Source: Fasciolopsis buskii | Taxonomy: Eukaryota > Platyhelminthes > Trematoda > Plagiorchiida > Fasciolidae | Direction of reading: 5' to 3' | DNA length: 64,000 nucleotides | Assembly (NCBI GenBank): GCA_008360955.1 | Contig: LUCM01006377.1 | Coordinates: 96,650 to 160,649 of the forward strand | Shown: positions 25,542 through 38,600 of the stretch, piece by piece | Layout of the letters: each line of letters starts with the position of its first letter | How positions within the stretch are numbered: the first letter of the stretch is position 1 | Program-made: the position numbers and the translations under genes | Notes under the pieces: generated by a model | What the model saw: only the letters and a program-made list of their open reading frames with translations | What the model was told of the DNA's origin: nothing | Database searches by the model: none

Positions 25542-25552
25542 ACTAGTGATTT

Positions 25553-25723
25553 GAAACGTTTGAAAAATCCCACAGAACACATTGAGAACAACACAACGTG
25601 GCGAACAAGCTCGTTTTCAGTTATTCGTATTCATGCCAATCTCCAGACCATATTTAATGCTATGTATTGGCATGAATACGAATAACTGAAAACGAGCTTG
25701 TTCGCTACGTTGTGTTGTTCTCA
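25553..25723. repeat. Foldback repeat copy 3, compact form, with exact target duplication
   Basis: Left arm attgagaacaacacaacgtg at 25581, and right arm ending cgttgtgttgttctca at 25723, with a short loop around aatctccagaccatatttaa. This copy is in the opposite orientation to copy 2: the non-palindromic tail (tttgaaaaatcccacaga) is on its left. An exact 11-bp direct repeat, actagtgattt, flanks it at 25542-25552 and 25724-25734. The loop is about 200 bases shorter than in copy 2, so loop length varies while arms and tail are kept. Confidence 0.85.
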
Positions 25724-25734
25724 ACTAGTGATTT

Positions 25735-28700
25735 CCTTCGAATCTCGCTGATATTCTCTTTGTAGGGAATAGTACTACAAGTTCTAAAAATCACGCTAAG
25801 TTTGCATACGCAGGTGAGTTTGAAAAAAGTGGGCGGTGATTCTGAAAAACTATTCAGACAACATTTTAATCAATAGAATCCCTGTTGTTTCTGATTTGAT
25901 TGACAGCATTCGCATCATAAGTTTCCAAAAATTCAGGCAGGCTGCAAACAGTAATCAAGAATTGTCCCAAGCTTTTGACTTTCTATCATTTTGCGAATAG
26001 ATTTCATGCAATTTCAAGAAAGATGTCAAGTAAAATTGAATTTTAACTCAATTTTATATTATACAAACTAGTTTCAGAGCGTGAAGAATTTACTTTTTTT
26101 GCGAAATCTTCGTATGTGGGCCGAGCAAGTCCCACCGAAATGTTATTAGAATGAATCCTTTCTTTTTCACCGGGGTAAAACTACCAGAAATCTGGGCTTT
26201 ATTATTTACGGGAACCGAACTTGCGATTATAAACACTGCACGCATTTGGACCTATATATATGCATATATGTATATATATATATATATATATTTATACAAC
26301 GCAACACAGTATGTAAAATGTTTTTGTTTTCAGTTTCATTCACAAAAAACGTAAGCGAGATCTTATCCCTGCACCTATCCAGATGGCAATGAAATTGTTC
26401 AGGAGATAGAAGAAGAACAATGCTTTCATTGTCCACAGCGAACACCCATAATCATTTCTTCAGAGGAATATGCTGGAAAGAACCAATAAACCTTCAGTAG
26501 CAAGAGTAAATCGAAGAGACTCTGCACACAGTTGTCTTTACAAATGAACCACCAACTAGGTCCCGTACGTTTCCTTGCGCTTTTATACAAGCAAAATTTA
26601 CTACCCGGTTAGTGATCTCCACAAGCCTCCACGATAAATTGCCTGTCTGAAACCATCCTTTGAATAAAGTTTCTTCTGTTGGGTCATATTTGGCAAACGA
26701 TAATATAGTTTTCTCAAAGAAAAAACTAGCTTGGTTGAGAAACGAAAAAAATAAACTTCTTACGGAACCATCGTAGCGAGACCGTGCCACGACAGGTTTC
26801 GGACCATCTATGGGGCCCGCCAAATGCCTCCAGAGACATCACAAAAAGGTAGCGACTAAATTTGTGACAAATACGGATTGGGATTCAGCCCTATATTTGC
26901 ATGTAAAAGGTTAAAGAAACTGCCTCAGTTATCATGGCCACACATGACTGCTTAATTTCAAACGAATTGTCCATTACCATCTTATTATATGACTGAAGTG
27001 AATTTAAGTTTGATCTAACTTGACTGAAGTATCCGGCTTGACCACAGTCACATGAATTGTTTTGTTCAACTTAAAACCATAGCATGCAAGCCACCCGGCA
27101 GCCTTTTCCAATCAATTTTCTGAACACCGTGTACCTTACCAATCTGATTTTGAAGCTGAAAATAGGATGTAGTATACTGTATTCAATACACATATATATA
27201 CATATACGTATACATAACCATATTATCACCAAGAATTCACACACACCAAATCTGTTCGCTGCGCCTTGTTCCATCTTTCACCATGGGATCATTACTTGAA
27301 GTAGTTCTCGGTGACAAATTAAAAGTCTACTTCAGATTTCACAAGTTCCAGTTTTATTTGCTGAATACTCCTCGAAACATCAACACCAGGGGGTTAACAG
27401 TTACCAAGTAATTGATAATAACGTATCCTGCAAAGCATCAGACCAAAAATGCACCAAAAGTATGATAAATTTAAACTACAAACGTAACAGTTGCTTCTTC
27501 AATCCAAACAGAGAAATTTCTGATCCGGACATAGTAATCTGATAAGTAGCAGACTTCATGTTTGTCCACAATGGGGAATATTATTTTGTGAACTAGATAA
27601 CGAATTCAGGTAATTGACCTGTTATTTTGGAAGTTGTTTCATTCCAGATACATATAGCGAGAATGTGAAAAACTGCTGGATTTTCGAGAAAGCCATTTTA
27701 TAAACGAATTCACGAAACTGTGGCTATTTTGCCGATTTGCAAAACACTAACTTGTGAATGTCGTTGAATAGTTATCCTATTCACAGCAGGCAAAGTAACG
27801 TGTATATGAAGGCCGGATAATATTTTGTTGAACCAATTGACGTCACACATTCAGTCAGTAATCTTACGCTTCGTTGTGTCACATATTGTGCAACAGGTTA
27901 TTTAGTAGCTTCCATGCGCCAAATTGCTTTTGTCGACAGAGCAGTATGTGGTTTAAAAATGGTGTGTTGTTTGAAGTTCGGCGTACAGACGAAAATCGAA
28001 CCCCTCCTGGAGTAGAAAACATGGCAAGGCAAGTCGAACTGTACACACGCTCCTTTATGCACTCCCATTTTCCGCGGCATCCATTGTCACTCTGCTTCTC
28101 ATATCATTTTTGGTAATTAGAGTTGCATGACTTCGTGCATGCACTTGTGACTGCATTAACCATATGCATTCCCCTTCATCTTTATCAACTACGGTTTTTT
28201 CTGCAAAACGACAGAAATAAATGAAGTTAGGTATTTTATGTTACGTTTTGAATGTAGAGGCTAGAGATTAATCATAGTATTTCAATTCGAAGTAAACCAG
28301 ACACGAAAGTGAGCTTTGGCCACTTATAGTTGTCACCTCATGCTTTGTGCACCCGACTGTGTGGAATCAGTCTGACACATTTCTGTCGGAACATTTTCGA
28401 ATGGCCGTATACTTTAACCCAAAGTCAACGTGCCAGAATGGGAAAAATCAATCTTTTTGGCATTCCATCTCTTTCTGCACTACCGATTCCTACTGACCAA
28501 AGTACCATTACAACCCAGTATCGTAGTTGCGTGCACGCTTGATGCGCTGGACTTATAAGACAACTTCCTCGAACCTAGTCTGTTCCCATTAAGCATTCGG
28601 ATTTGTTAATGGATGCATGCACAGGCTAGTCCGAACATAATATTAAGGTAAAGCAAAATAAATGAATGGATTGATTGCCCGAATCACTCGTACTGAATTT

Positions 28701-29023
28701 ATGTTACCCGCATTATTTTCAGATATATAAACTATTTCCTGTCAACAAAAAATAAATGAGTGTATTAACTTCCTAATATACTAGTTTGCGTCTCGCAAAT
28801 TCGTCTAAATTCGGATGCGTGTTAAAAAGTACTTTGCTACCTGGGTTACCACCAGTTGTCTGGTTTCAAACGCCGTAACCAATAAGCTGCGTCGCAAAAC
28901 TTCCTCGCCGAACTAATTCATGTGTTCTTGTGAATAGGAGAATGCGAACCGTGATCTATCAGAGAAACTGAGTTTCACTTTTACCTACTCCCGAATGTTT
29001 AATTGAACCAAATCTCTGTTTAG
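25735..29023. other. Gene-poor stretch
   Basis: There is a TA microsatellite at about 26252-26291 and a smaller TA-rich run near 27190. Other open frames are short and without domains. Confidence 0.4.
26252..26291. repeat. (TA)n microsatellite
   Basis: Alternating TA with a few gcatatatg interruptions. Confidence 0.9.
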
Positions 29024-29215
29024 GAAACATTTTCCGGATGTGCTAATCCCGCAGTTAGCCATCTACTTGCAGGGACTCTCCAGTTGCGGAATGATGAAAA
29101 TTGGTTGAACATGTCACTCACCGAGGGACTTAGACGACTGGCATTTCAATCAGTAGAAGCTGACGTGGACATCAATATTCTTAAAAATGGACAGCATGCA
29201 ACAAACCCTGGTTAG
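29024..29215 (+). CDS. Candidate coding exon, unidentified
   Basis: A good acceptor (aaatctctgtttag) is followed by an open frame of 63 codons starting ETFSGCANPAVSHLLAGTLQ and ending NGQHATNPG before a stop at 29213-29215. A weak donor (CCTG|gttaga) overlaps the stop. It could be a terminal exon. The phase does not join to the next candidate exon at 29464. No family recognised. Confidence 0.3.
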   Translation, partial: ETFSGCANPAVSHLLAGTLQLRNDENWLNMSLTEGLRRLAFQSVEADVDINILKNGQHATNPG

Positions 29216-29463
29216 AACCTTTTCTGAAGCAGGTCAGTAGTGTTACTCAATAGATCCGAAGAAGTTGGATTTAACAGAACCCTTCGGAGTCTGAAACTTA
29301 CTGATTAACAGTGCCACCTGTCCACCGACTTGAAAGCAAAGTGATAAATAATCATCAGTAAAGTTTTCATCCATTAATCACTGAATCAGTATGATTTATA
29401 AAATGCAAAATGAAATAAAAATCTCACCTTGTTCAACTGCTGATTAGTGTTCTGCGCTTTCAG

Positions 29464-29554
29464 GTGGACCGTAAAGTCAACAGTCCAACCGAAAATGGCT
29501 AGAAAGCCATCCACGTATGTTCAGGAGCTCCCGAAAGCTGAATGCAACAGTAAG
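29464..29554 (+). CDS. Candidate internal coding exon, unidentified
   Basis: Acceptor (tgcgctttcag) and strong donor (AGTAAG|gtaagc) flank 91 bases. After one base the frame is open and ends exactly at the donor, reading WTVKSTVQPKMARKPSTYVQ then ELPKAECNSK. The piece is basic and hydrophilic. No partner exon was identified, so this stays a prediction. Confidence 0.3.
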
Positions 29555-32334
29555 GTAAGCGAACCCCTTCAGACTTATCTACCGTCCTTTAGGTAAATTC
29601 AAAACAAGACCGGTAACTCCACTCAACTGACTGCAAAGAATAACGCTGAATACGTAAGAGGCAGACGAATGTACCACACGAGCCCATAAAGGACTAGTAA
29701 TATCCGGCTTGAAATTTACTCACAAAAGCTGGTCGATTAACCAAACACCTAATCGACCCACTGTCTGATAAAAACACGCTAGCTGACTAGAGTTAATTCC
29801 TTTTGCCTCGAATTTATCCCGACTCCTAGTGCAGTTGACTTAAGGAAAAGTGAAATTGTGCTAGAAAACTTTGTGCTTTCTTCCGTTTTTTTTTACACAT
29901 TACCGCTGTGTCCTTGACCTCCTGAACTGAGTTGGTTGACTTAAAATGACTCCACCGCGCCAGTTTTGTTCTCTTTTGTTCAGGTGGAAATGTGCACAAA
30001 AGAAACCCTACACTGATCTTGACATACCTGAAACAAAATCTCGTTAACTTGTTCGAGAGTCTCATTCACAAAGATAATACTGAAACACGACGAAATTCTT
30101 TAGCATTGAAGCAGACATGCCTTGGAGAATTGCACTTGTTATATAAATATCCCCTTTAATGCTGTTTCAAAGCACTAGTGGATGAATATTCGTCAGTAAA
30201 CAGTCGGTGCAAATTGATAAATTTTTCATATTTTCGAAGCAAAATCGCGTGCAAAACTAGCAAGTTATTGGGTAAATAGATCGGCTGTGAACAGCATCGC
30301 TCCCTGGCGTTGTTTTTAGCACCAGTGGGATGAACATTCGGGAATGTAGACATAATTTTCAATTGGGCCACTGGCAAATCGAACTGAAAACTGGTAAAAT
30401 AATTAGCGCTGTCTTATCTATCCCAAAGTGAAGTCTGCTTTTCACATTTTCTCATACTGTTCACAAAATCTAGGACCCGGCGAAAATAAACCATGTTTTG
30501 TTTGGTAAAATCCGGTAAATCAAAAAAGATTTGTTCGCGCAGGACTTCGCGGAGTCATGTTCTAAATTTGGGACAGCAAAAACACAAGATCCCTTCAGGG
30601 AACTTAGAAGTGTTTTCCCTATTTTTTTCATCTAAAACAACAACTTCATTCAACTATGGCGTTCAGAAATTGTCACTTATTGAGACTTTTGCCATCATGT
30701 TCCACTGGCAGGCTTGACCAAATTTACGCCAAAATAGAGACCATTTTCTTTCCTTCCTATTTGCCGGTTATCCCACGCAAAACAATTTATAACCCTCATT
30801 GCCCACAAGCAGTACTCCCCTGTAGGGGTGAGGGCAAAAAACAATGCGTTTTCATTTTAATGAAGTCCTCGCTATGACGTCGTTAGTAAGATCCAGGCCC
30901 TAACCATCACTGGCGTAAGCAAACATCGTTCAACCGCAAGAGACGTCACACTTATTAGCCTTATATTCGGAATAATCTCAATCTTTGAGGAAAAATAACT
31001 CGGCTTTGGGCTGGAGTCAGGAGGAGGATGGAAAGCTGTTCGATGAGGTGCACAGGTGACAGTCTGATATGGGTAATTAGCAGCAGGATCCATTGAGCAT
31101 GGACGTCAGCCGGAAAATTCACACAATACATGACAGTTGGGCGGCTTAAAACATGTTAATGCGAAAAGTATTTTTTGATACAGGCACCGTCAAACTTTAC
31201 TGACAACCAAGCCTCTGTGGGGCCTATAAGTTCAGTGTTAATGCGAGACCATTCAGAATAGCCTCATCCCAGAGGAAGTTTATTTTCCATGACAGCTAAA
31301 TTCTTACTGTGCACTGTCAAAAAGTACTTCACAAAATTAGACCGACTAACAAAACCTATCCGCCTGTGACACGAATACTTGCATATGAAGCATGATATTC
31401 CCTTTGCATTACCAAATGGAAAAAGGTAAGCTTGGAGACCACTGCCACGTATTGCATTCGGCTAACGGTCAGTTCTATCATTGCGTTTGAAAGTCCACAA
31501 AATGCGTCACATTAACGTAATAGAAACACCTCCAAAACCGCAAACTTCGTCAAAAAATGCCTCCCTCCATTTTGTGGTACTTGGACATTTTGATAATTTT
31601 TCCAGCTTACGGAATTGTGCGTGTAGAACGGCAAGGCCTGTTACGCGGAACTGCAGGGGATTTTCAAATGCAAATGTGCTTACTGTTTCTTTTGTTCTCT
31701 CATATGTTCGTCTTGCCACTCCAGACTAATCCGACGTGACTACTGGGGTAGACAGAACTGTTCAGGCTAGCGACAAATACGAGACAAGAACTATTGGTCC
31801 GAGAGGCGGGATCCACTGATGCATGCGAATTCATTACGAGTGTCTACTTTTCACAGGCCGATTATCTATGCAAACTTGATTGTTCATGCTGATCCATGTG
31901 GAGTGGTAATCCGAGCTCGTATTCGCACAATTAATTTGAAGTAATCAGCCAAGAATACGAGAACCAACAGCGTCTTAGATCATGGACTTCGGCCACTTAC
32001 TAAGTGAAATTCTCGAACTAGGGAAAATTACGCGAACAGATGACACTGAGAGAACCTGATCGGTCTTGCAATTCAAACTGCCTTATCGTGGATGAAAATT
32101 AACTGGTAAAAAACTAATGAACAGAGTAATGTTTTCTCACTTAAATTGTAGATAAAATCAACACAAAAATTCACTCCCGGAACATAATCTGCGGGGTCTT
32201 TTGTGCAAAGCAAAATAGTAAAATTCTCCTGAATCGCGTTAAATAAGTTAAGATGTTAAGACAGAAATACTTGATAATTAGTGGTAGAAATCTGGATACC
32301 GCTTGCAGTTAAGCCATTCCGGTATACCAGTTCA
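29555..32334. other. Gene-poor stretch, nothing assignable
   Basis: Several overlapping open frames of 60-85 codons (for example 31481-31739 in three frames) occur without domains or splice pairs. Confidence 0.35.
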
Positions 32335-32488
32335 AGTTTCCCAGATGTTTGGTTTGGGTGAAATTCAATCTCACAATCAATCCAAATGTGAAAAGTCTCT
32401 GGTCTCGGCGGGACTCAAACCCAAGCGTGGATGTAGCCCAGAAGTTTAGAGCACACGTGCTCTACCAGTTAAGTCACGGAGACACACC
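32335..32488 (-). mobile_element. tRNA-derived SINE
   Basis: On the minus strand the sequence begins gtgtctccgtgacttaactg and contains an A-box-like tgacttaactgg (32476-32465) and a B box ggtttgagtcc (32421-32411), about 45 bases apart as in a tRNA promoter. The ends gtctccg and ccgagac can pair as an acceptor stem with one mismatch, followed by ca. The D-stem and anticodon arm are poor, and a non-tRNA body continues to about 32335. The whole is best read as a SINE with a tRNA-like head rather than a working tRNA. RNA polymerase III transcription is expected from the two boxes. Confidence 0.7.
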
Positions 32489-35400
32489 GAATGACTGGGG
32501 ACTTTTTAAAGTTTGATCGAGTATATACTTGTAAGCTCTAACAAAGTGAACTTTGCAATTCACTTTTTCTGGACCTTTGCCGGAGCACGAGTGTGACTGC
32601 TAGTTCGAAAAAAACTCGCTTGTTTATGCCCGGTGTGTCACTCACTAATATAAGTAAACCATAGTTCCATAGTACAGTTCGTCAAAGCACTGCATGTCTT
32701 CTCCACAAAAAAGCTGTAGACCATATCTTATAAAATGTCCGTTAAAATCCACCGAGGCACGTGCTACCTTGTTATTATGCCCATTGGGCAGGCTGTTTTC
32801 GAATGAGGAACAGATTCTCGTGTCACATAGAAATAATTACTCGTGTACGTTTCGGAATGAGTTCAGTGTGCACCATTATCAATTGTCGTTGAAACCATTG
32901 AGATCCATTTTTCATGATAGTTGTTCGAAAGATTATGCCCCCTAGTTGTGAACGACTAACTGCAGGAAGGAGGGAACCGGAGGCCATGATGCTGATGAGA
33001 CAACGGGTTACCGTCTATTACCACAGTGATCAGCGGATGTGTAGTTCAAAGGGAGACCCTTTTTTAGACAGCAGACACTTAGACCACTTGAGAACCGTAA
33101 TCACGACCGAGCAGCACAACTTTCTGCTACTTCTGAAGAATAAAAGGCAATGGACAATCACAGAGTTCTGAGTGAGAATGCAAGCACGGTGAGGTTTACC
33201 CCGGCAACTTAATAGTTTGATCAGGTCGTTTAAAAGGTTGCCGGTATTTTGTATTTACACAAAACAAGTTTCATCATTCAGTGTCCTCCTTGATCTGCAG
33301 AACTATGTAGTGATTACGTGTAGCAGTGGGCAAACCCTACTAAAGAAAGATGGCGATTGAAGGCAGCATACATTTCATACTGGCATCAAAAGATTCTACG
33401 TTTATAAATCTAACTTCTCAGTGGTAGCAATGCATTACAACATTCCTCCTGACTACGAACTGATTGATGTTCATCTGCTATGGAGAACGGGATTACCTGA
33501 TGATAAGACTTACTGTCGTCTACAAATGTCGTTAAATATAAACCTTGACTGATTGACACCAAACCCTCATTCAGTCATTCGCATCTGCCACCGGTTTAGC
33601 AGCCAGTGTTTAGCCACATCGATTTTATTGACCACAAATGGCTGCGAACGGTTAAACTATCACAGTTTCAGATGTTGGCATTTCAAAATCGTCCGACTGG
33701 AAATCATCCGATGTTGGCCATTTTTCTGTTCTCCACCTGGCCTTGACCAGCCTCCCAAAAATAATCTGAATTTTCATATAAATAACACAAGAAATCAGAG
33801 AAAAATTGTTTATAAAACGATCAGACTAACTGCCGCTCGGTGCAATGTAAATAGCACCGAAATAACTGAATGACGTGAGCTCAAATTAGTGAATTAATGC
33901 GATGCTTCTCCTGACGGCGATCAGGTAACATCTACTAGGTAACATGTACTAAGCATGATCTAGTTTATCGTCTAAAATATCAGAATAAATGAGATGGTTT
34001 TGTGGAATTTCGTTGCTGTTTTCAAATCCATAGTTACTATTGCAGTGTTCTGGCTTACAACAGGCCAAAAGTTGAATGCACAATTCGGATGACCAATCTC
34101 AAGCTTCAACTGAACCTGCGTGTATGAAACGAGAAAGATAGACGGTTTTTAAAAATTGACCTAACACAAGTGCAGTTAATTGGACACAATTCAACACCTT
34201 CACTATAGTCCCAGAATCCTGGTGTGGTAAGGCTTCATCTTCTAACCGTTACCCACAAGATTCTAAATGGTAACTAGCACGAGGCAAAAACAGACAACAG
34301 AAATGGTTTTTTCCGCAGCAATGGGGTAGTTAATGAAAAAAGTCCCTGTGTAATTAGTAAAATGACATCCTGAGGTGTTGAATTACTGTGGAAAAGTGGT
34401 TTGGGATATTCGGTAAACAAGTATTAGTTTTACATGCTTCTGGACCATAAGGATTTTGGAATGTAATCGAGAAATCGCGCAATACGCTGTGTTTAATGCG
34501 AGGCTTTTACCTTCGAGGAATTGCTTTCTCGGATGGATGTTTTGGTTTCTTCGAGACACCGGAATGTCAAAAATTTTCACTTTCCACAGAAAAAGTCTTG
34601 GTTTGATATCATGGTTTGTACGTTTGATCGTTTTCTCTTCTTTCAAATCCATACGAAATATCCAAATCTAAGAGCTGGGGAAGTTTTAAATAACCAATAC
34701 ATGGTTGACTATCGGAATAGCACAGAAGCCAATTCTCATACACTATTTTACCGTTTTCAACGACGTGAAGTTGATGTGGGAACACAATTTGTCAGCCGTG
34801 TCCAATGAGAGAGCTGTATCTGATCAAATCTACTGATAGTTGGATGAATAAAATTACTAGTCAAATGTCACCTTGAAGTTTGCACCCCGTTTTAACTAGC
34901 AACATGCAACCATTTGTTTTAGCGCTTTTCTAAAGAAAATTAAGCAAACCTGCCCAAACGACGTTTAGCAATTACCCGCATGTCAATGAATTTATGCACA
35001 TATTGATAGTACGAAGGCGAAATCCTTTTCGTCAACGACCATCGATGTTCCACCAGTTACGTCCGCCATTTAAACCCACTGTCACCTATACAAAGTGAGC
35101 TTCGATCTATTCGCCCATGTAATCAGATGACAGTCATTCTACACACCCGGAAGCTGTGACATATTAGTTCGTCGGAACTAATATTGGTAAAATTACTATC
35201 AATTCCCGTAGTTGACTAATTATGAAATCTTCCATTTTTCTGTTCGCACAAATGGATTGTTACAAGTATCCAAATTTAACTGTCTGATACCATTTTGGTT
35301 ACCGTGGCAACAAAAATCTGACAGACTGAAACAGAATGGCAAATGTTTAAATATGTATTGTGCAATCAAGTGTAACCATGGTGCATTGCTCAAATACAAA

Positions 35401-36444
35401 TAAGTACTTGGGAACGGTGATGGATAACAGCTGTATCCAGCAATTAACATAAGTAAAAACGATCAAGGTTTTTCTAACTGAGATTTAGCAGAGAGTAAAG
35501 TGACCAAATAGATCCCTAAATAATCTTGAGTGAATTCTAAATTTTACTCAAACTATGGATTATTCGATCACTAATGTTGCGAAATCTATTTTCACCATGG
35601 ATACAAAAGGAAACCTAGATCACCGAAGGAAAAAAACGAGTGGTGTTCTGCTGTCTTCTAGGAGAACCACCACACCACTCACTAACCACCGCTTACGGTA
35701 AAGTTTTCTCTTGAGCTGGAGGAAGAAACACAGCAACCCGGTAGCATTGTAAAGAGGCGATATTCCGTTGGCATGTTACGCAGTTTGTTTCTGAAATTTC
35801 GACAATACTGCAAATTAATTTCAGGTTCTTTTATTGTCAAACTTGCTCAAAGAGTATTGCAGGTGTAAAACATCCTTCGCAATCCAATGACACGGGTTAT
35901 TAGATTGCATCAAGTAAGCTTTTATCCGTCAGACAAAAAGGATTTATGAGGAGACTTTTACCTTACATTGAGAGCCGCGAACAATACTGAGCAGAAAATT
36001 TCAGGCTCAGAAGTCGAGTAATGTTTCCATAGTTCAATACAAGTGAAGTTGTGCCTGTCGAATGGAAGGATTAACTTTAGTGAAAAGTTTATCCTGCAAG
36101 GGAAGTAGGAAAGGTCATGTTATTCCTACAGAAGTAGTTGCCACTAAACGACGGCTAACTGTTGAGACCAGCCTTTCAATTAATTGAAAATAAGTTCGCA
36201 AACTACAAGTCGCCTGTTGTGCCCTCGAGGAAAAGTCTCTTAATGCAGACGAGTATACCGATTCACCCGTGTGTTTCCGGCTATTCGCACTTGTTGTTCC
36301 CATTAAACAACCTCGACTGCTCAAAAGAGTGCGGTTATTCTGCACTATATTTCGTAGTGCTTAGACCAAGTTTCACAGTAAACCAAATCTGGTTCACTGC
36401 CAAACCGCTACGGAAGTTTCTCAAATTGAAGCATTTCTCTGTTT
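32489..36444. other. Gene-poor stretch, nothing assignable
   Basis: Short open frames on both strands (the longest, 33553-33873 plus, has no domain). No repeat family recognised. Confidence 0.35.
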
Positions 36445-36511
36445 AGTTAAAAAGAAAAGTTTACTCTTTTGTCGGAGACAGACGTTAACAGGCGACAGCC
36501 AGAGGTAAGTA

Positions 36512-37095
36512 ATGGATAATCACGGACCTGTGGATGATGAAAAACATGTACTGCTACGGGTAGTAGAAGAATCAAAATTATTGTAAAGCTTACTAAAGAT
36601 ATTACTGAAGGTCGTATTAATGACGGCAGAAGTAGTTTTTTCTATCGTCGTTGCTTTTGTCGTGGAAAACAGCCAACGGAATACTCTAATAGCATTGCTG
36701 CTATAAAGGTTTGGTTGCTTGTACTCGTACTTGGAATAACAGTAGCAGCGTTTTATTTCACGTACTGTTCTATGTCGTACTACCTTGTTCTCGAAAAACA
36801 AACTGCTGCAAAAACAATGAGGCTTCGCAAATAACTTCATCAAATGGTTCGAATTATACTGTTGTCACGGCAGATCTTTTTTCGCACCGACAATCTTCAT
36901 CAAATTTTGATGACATTTCAAGCATTAATCTGTCGTTTGATAATCACGTGCAGTATACTTTTTCGTCTGAAGACCAAAAGTAACAAGGATACGTTTAGTT
37001 CTGTTCAAAGTATCCCGTTTCAGAATCTTTTTCCTCACCAGCCGGGGAGTGACGCGTTAATTTCTCATGGGACGTTCACAGTCTACTGGCAATAA
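36512..37095 (+). pseudogene. Possible membrane-protein gene or relic, three frames
   Basis: Protein-like segments follow one another on the plus strand in different frames. From the ATG at 36512 there are 24 acidic codons (MDNHGPVDDEKHVLLRVVEE) to a stop at 36584. A second frame to 36832 carries a basic stretch and one strong transmembrane segment (VWLLVLVLGITVAAFYFTY). A third, to 36983, is rich in Ser and Asn (NYTVV sequon), and a last one runs to 37095. Together this resembles an N-terminal cytosolic part, one membrane helix and a glycosylatable ectodomain, broken by frameshifts or missing splice sites. A well-formed donor (CCAGAG|gtaagt) lies just upstream at 36504. The minus strand is also open for 107 codons (36520-36843), so the strand is not certain. 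Confidence 0.3.
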
Positions 37096-38600
37096 ATCGA
37101 GAAACTGTACAGGAGAATTATTTATGATCTTCAAGTGAAACAGCATTTAAACTTGGGTTGTTTTTAAAGATCATACTCTGTCCAGCTGAAAAGTTCACAC
37201 CAACTTGCTTGAAACTATGGCCGGCTGCGATGCACATAATCTGTTCGCAATAACCTAAGCCCGGTGTGAGATAACATTTCCAATTTAATTTCTTATTACA
37301 TAGAACAAGGCTACCAAACGAGATCTTTCATGAAAATTTTTGAGTTTCTTCAGAGAGAGGTAGTTTGTGGGAATGTATTTTTTCAATCTGGGACACCTTG
37401 GTGACGTAGCGTCAATAGTTACACTGAGCGTAAAGGTAAAGTATACGGTTTACTGTTGGAGCAGAGCACCGGAAATGACTAACTGGCGAATTTAAACCAA
37501 AGTAAATACTACTCACTGGGGGTTACAATAAGCAAACGTAACATGAATATTAGTCACGTTCAGGAACTTCTAGTTAGTTGTGACAGCGGTCACTATTGGT
37601 GACGTTCCATTTCGCAATCTATAATTAGGGGAAAACAGAATGGCTGATGGGCAGGAATTTGTTGAATATCGCACTTCGTGAATTTACGTAGACATCAATC
37701 AGAATCAGGATAACAGCACAAATTAGTTGTCAGACAACGTATCACGAGCCCGTCATATTCTCCCACGTGTTACCTCATTAATCGCACTGACATTACGACC
37801 AAGAATTGTTGTAAAATTTAACGGGATGCTTCGCATGTCAACTTTGTGTAGCCTTGATCGAATCTACTTGTAGATCGATTTTTTCTCTAACTATTAATAT
37901 CAGCAAAATCAGCTGAATACTGGCCAACAGAAAAATGAGCAGAGTGTAGCATAATGAAACTAGGAAAAGTGAAAGAAAAATTGTCGCGTGAATGTTCTCC
38001 CTTAAATCGAATTACTAAGAATTCTAGTAAAAAACTTGAGCAAAATGAGGAAGGAGACGAATTAGCGAACACAATTAAGCAAGAAATTGTTTCTTTTAAT
38101 ATATCAGGATTACAAAATGAATACAAGAATACTCTAACCACGATGCACAGTGACTTGCAATCCCGCTAAATCTGAGAAACCTCATTTCGAGAAATAAACA
38201 AAAGCTCAACGCGGATATAAGCCAAAAGGTCAGATGCAGAGAATTCAATGCACACTACATTGACCTTGGCTTATTTATGCGTGAAAGCAAGCTTGCCACG
38301 CGACACCACAATCCATTGACGAGGATACGGAAGGAACTTCTTGTAATTTGGACGGGGCTCACATTCTGGACTAAGTTAACACAAGACGTTCAAGATGATT
38401 TTGGGAGTCTGACCCTCTCCAACAAACTTTGCCAGTTAATTATTCTACTTGTTAGTAGTAGAAATATGGTTCCAATTTGGTCGTATTGTCATGAAATGAG
38501 GATTTAGTATGACCCATTCGTTGAATTTGTTAAAAATCATCCCAAATTTAGGATGTTTATGCATTTTTGCATGAAAGCAAACCGGTATGAAGCACCTAGA
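37096..38600. other. Gene-poor stretch, nothing assignable
   Basis: Short frames only. A lysine-rich plus frame at 37954-38169 has no motif I recognise. Confidence 0.35.

Noticed and set aside
32395..32488. Functional tRNA gene on the minus strand
   Set aside because: D-stem and anticodon arm are poor and a non-tRNA body follows. A SINE head explains it better.
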